Shown here: positions 62,127-64,000 of the stretch, piece after piece
Layout of the letters: each line of letters begins with the position of its first letter
Numbering within the stretch: position 1 is the first letter of the stretch
Assembly: GCA_035772405.1 (NCBI GenBank)
Contig: JAYKKM010000193.1
Location: 1,697,501-1,761,500, forward strand
DNA from: Chrysogorgia sp. JL179-B06
Lineage: Eukaryota > Cnidaria > Anthozoa > Scleralcyonacea > Chrysogorgiidae
Reading direction: 5' to 3'
Length of the DNA: 64,000 nucleotides
Program-made: the position numbers and the translations under genes
Notes under the pieces: generated by a model
What the model was told of the DNA's origin: nothing
Databases searched by the model: none
What the model saw: only the letters and a program-made list of their open reading frames with translations

Positions 62127-63077
62127 ATGAGTCTAAACTATGGGTATGAGTCTGACGACCCTCACGATAAAATACTAAAGAGAACGAAAAGGCATCTGGA
62201 TGAAGATCCTAAATTAAGCGCGACCGGTGGAAGGATGTCTGGAATAATAGACATGCAAGGCTCAGCGATAAAAAACGTAGCAGACCCAGTCGATGACTCA
62301 GATGCTACCAATAAAAGAACTCTAGAGCAATTGCTATCAGGTTTCCTCAAGAGTCAGTCCTACAACATTGTGCTTGACTTCAACGTTAGCACACACGCCT
62401 TGAAAAACGTGGAATTTCACACCAATGGTTCAAACAAAGTGAAAGCTATTGGTGAAACAAGTAAATTAGTGCAAAACAACTCAACTTATGGTCCTATTAT
62501 TGGCGTTAACAGTGCAGGCCATAGTTTTCTGTCCCCTGTGTTAACACCACTCCCACTTGAGTCAGGTCTTCATTTTAACTGCCCCAGTATGCAGTGGTGT
62601 GACCTCTCCATTTTTGTCGTAGCGCGGTTACCTACTCGCACCACGGGGTCAAATTGGGAGACAATTATATCAAACGACGACGGTCAGTGGGATAAGTTCA
62701 TAGGGTACAAGACTGGTATGACCAACGGACTCGCGTATGGTGGTAGCATCCCAGCAATGGAGAGCATATGCACTATTCCAAGTAGCGTCGACCTCACAAA
62801 AATGCATATGATATCAATACACTGGCAAATGAGCAATTCGCACGTCAGGGTCAACAACATCAAGTCAACCGATTCAGACTTCATAGCGAACATGAAAAAG
62901 ATAGGCACACCCTACGGAACAATTTTTGGAATACATCGACCAAGAATACCACTCGCACCTTACGCATACCCATCGTTGATAGAATTCTACGGTGTGAAAA
63001 TTGTGAGTGGTTACATGACAAACCGAGACATCATAATCATGGGTGGAAAAATGATGAAGGAATATGGTATAAAGTAA
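62127..63077 (+). CDS. Fibre-like protein of element 2
   Basis: 316 residues, same length as in element 1, with GGRMSGIIDMQGSAIKNV at residues 34-51 and the strand-rich C-terminal half. Differences from element 1 are few and scattered. It starts 2 bases after the preceding stop, and its own stop directly touches the next ATG, so the genes are packed as in a polycistronic layout. Confidence 0.65.
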   Translation: MSLNYGYESDDPHDKILKRTKRHLDEDPKLSATGGRMSGIIDMQGSAIKNVADPVDDSDATNKRTLEQLLSGFLKSQSYNIVLDFNVSTHALKNVEFHTNGSNKVKAIGETSKLVQNNSTYGPIIGVNSAGHSFLSPVLTPLPLESGLHFNCPSMQWCDLSIFVVARLPTRTTGSNWETIISNDDGQWDKFIGYKTGMTNGLAYGGSIPAMESICTIPSSVDLTKMHMISIHWQMSNSHVRVNNIKSTDSDFIANMKKIGTPYGTIFGIHRPRIPLAPYAYPSLIEFYGVKIVSGYMTNRDIIIMGGKMMKEYGIK

Positions 63078-63284
63078 ATGGGAGCATGTATTTCAAAAGA
63101 ACGTGAAATATATAAGATAAATAAAACGACTGACCACATGCTCAAAGCTGGCGGATCGTTTGGCCGCGGTGATGTGACTCTCGAGCTCCACGCTGAGATT
63201 GGTATGAGGTCTAAAAAGACTTACGGCAAACCTATTATGTTACCAGAATCAGACACTGTGGGAGTGGTAGGAGACGTGACCTAA
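63078..63284 (+). CDS. Myristoylation-motif protein of element 2
   Basis: 68 residues, MGACISKEREIYKINK at the start, with Gly2, Cys4 and Ser6 as in element 1. Three substitutions relative to element 1. ATG immediately follows the fibre-like gene's stop codon. Confidence 0.75.
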   Translation: MGACISKEREIYKINKTTDHMLKAGGSFGRGDVTLELHAEIGMRSKKTYGKPIMLPESDTVGVVGDVT

Positions 63285-63290
63285 GTTAAA

Positions 63291-63446
63291 ATGGGTTGGT
63301 CTCAGCTTCGAAGATTTAGAAAGCTGGTTCGTAACGTTAGAAACTTTTTCAGACGACGTAGAAAACCGAAGAATAACGAAACACATCTGATGCGTTGGTA
63401 CACAACAAACCAGATCTATAAAAAACCTAACGCCCACATCGAGTAG
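63291..63446 (+). CDS. 51-residue Arg-rich basic protein of element 2
   Basis: MGWSQLRRFRKLVRNVRNFF, then an RRRRKPKNN patch, ending PNAHIE. Same length and stop position as 45679-45834, with four changes. Six bases separate it from the upstream gene. Possible DNA-condensing or core protein; inference from composition. Confidence 0.75.
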   Translation: MGWSQLRRFRKLVRNVRNFFRRRRKPKNNETHLMRWYTTNQIYKKPNAHIE

Positions 63447-63454
63447 AGTTTTTT

Positions 63455-63472
63455 GTGGAGGACTATATAGTG
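63455..63472 (+). promoter_or_regulatory. Putative promoter motif before the BRO-N gene
   Basis: GTGGAGGACTATATAGTG lies directly before the ATG. Element 1 has the near-identical 'gtggaagactatatagtg' before its BRO-N gene (about 45653-45671, minus). The central CTATATAG is self-complementary. Confidence 0.5.
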
Positions 63473-64000
63473 ATGACTTCCATAACGCCTCAACTATTTG
63501 ATTTCGAGGGTCATCAAATCACAACGGTTAATCACAACGGTGAAATATGGTTCAAAGCAAAAGAAGTCGCGAGCGCTCTAGGTTACGCCCGACCAAAAGA
63601 TGCAGTTAACGATCACGTCGAGCCTGATTGTAAAATGAAGATAGAGCAGGCCTCGTTTATCAACGAACTTGGGGTCTACTCACTAACGTTCTCGAGTAAA
63701 ATGGAGCGTGCGAAACACTTTGGAAGGTGGGTGCACACAGAAGTCTTACCAAGCATTAGAAAGGGTTTAGCTGACGTCGGTCTCAAACACAACCAGTTTA
63801 AAATGATCACCGAGTTCGACCTTCATACGAAAGTTGTTGGTTTTCTTAGGAAATATTATCCAGAAGCTATTTTGATAGCCGCTTGTGGTGAGAATCAAGA
63901 CACTTCGAGTAAAAGAATAAATTCGTGGAAAAAAGGTTACCAACGTGGAACACCTGACTTGATTATTGCCAATGCAAACCGACAGCATAGCGGGCTTGTG
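63473..64000 (+). CDS. BRO-N / VRR-NUC protein of element 2, cut by window end
   Basis: 176 codons open to the last base. It has the BRO-N part (IWFKAKEVASALGYARPKDA, FINELGVYSLTFSSKM) and reaches the beginning of the nuclease part (SWKKGYQRGTPDLIIANANR). No break is visible up to the edge. The remainder, with the nuclease EFK motif and zinc finger, would lie beyond 64000. Confidence 0.8.
   Translation, partial: MTSITPQLFDFEGHQITTVNHNGEIWFKAKEVASALGYARPKDAVNDHVEPDCKMKIEQASFINELGVYSLTFSSKMERAKHFGRWVHTEVLPSIRKGLADVGLKHNQFKMITEFDLHTKVVGFLRKYYPEAILIAACGENQDTSSKRINSWKKGYQRGTPDLIIANANRQHSGLV

Larger units (their letters stand above)
54643..64000. mobile_element. Polinton/Maverick (adintovirus-like) element 2, partial, inverted relative to element 1
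   Basis: Starts at AGTAGTATAGAAGGTAGGG and runs past the window end. It has the same gene order as element 1 read from its right end: 171-residue homologue (truncated), ATPase, capsid, membrane-active, integrase, penton-like (all minus), then 478-residue, fibre-like, myristoyl-motif, basic and BRO-N genes (plus). Proteins are close to element 1's, but the terminal palindrome and one gene interior are diverged. The polymerase and TK would lie beyond the window. Confidence 0.9.

Overview
The window is repeat-rich eukaryotic DNA. Many repeat families here look like those of cnidarians, most likely an anthozoan such as a stony coral; that assignment rests on recognition, not a search. I find no confident host gene. 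Bases 1-37251 are a patchwork of decayed transposons: non-LTR tails, a BEL/Pao retroelement, a tRNA-like SINE cluster, a 5.4 kb DNA transposon with long inverted repeats and an internally inverted gene, and many foldback elements, several with target duplications that can be read directly.

From 37252 to the right edge the character changes completely to densely packed long genes on both strands. These are two related Polinton/Maverick (adintovirus-like) elements, that is, endogenous DNA-virus-like transposons. Element 1 spans 37252-54642. Element 2 starts at 54643, runs in the opposite orientation (capsid ends facing each other) and is cut by the window edge.

Element 1 in order: terminal palindrome and iterons; protein-primed DNA polymerase B (minus); two small membrane proteins and a Lys-rich peptide (minus); an unknown gene overlapping a zinc-finger frame and a thymidine kinase (plus); a BRO-N/VRR-nuclease/zinc-finger protein, a tiny basic protein, a myristoylation-motif protein, a fibre-like protein and a 456-residue membrane-anchored protein (minus); a divergent promoter; then penton-like capsid protein, chromodomain integrase, a membrane-active-type virion protein, major capsid protein, packaging ATPase and a 171-residue protein (plus). 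Element 2 repeats this order from the last gene back to the BRO gene.

The two copies are broken in different places. Element 1 has two frameshifts in the polymerase, two breaks in the capsid gene, an inserted residue in the ATPase P-loop and a shifted tail in the membrane-active gene. Element 2 keeps intact capsid, ATPase, integrase, penton and fibre frames, but its membrane-active gene is frameshifted and its last gene is truncated by terminal repeats. Together the genes describe a virus-like cycle: integrase for insertion, PolB for copying, TK for nucleotide supply, ATPase for packaging, MCP and penton for the shell, and a fibre-like protein perhaps for attachment. No maturation protease was recognised.

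The most unusual points are the exact junction of element 2 with the inside of element 1's terminal palindrome, the extended N-terminus of the polymerase, the BRO-N/VRR-NUC/C2H2 fusion, the phage-tail-fibre motif in an animal element, and a virion protein whose middle differs completely between copies while both ends are conserved.
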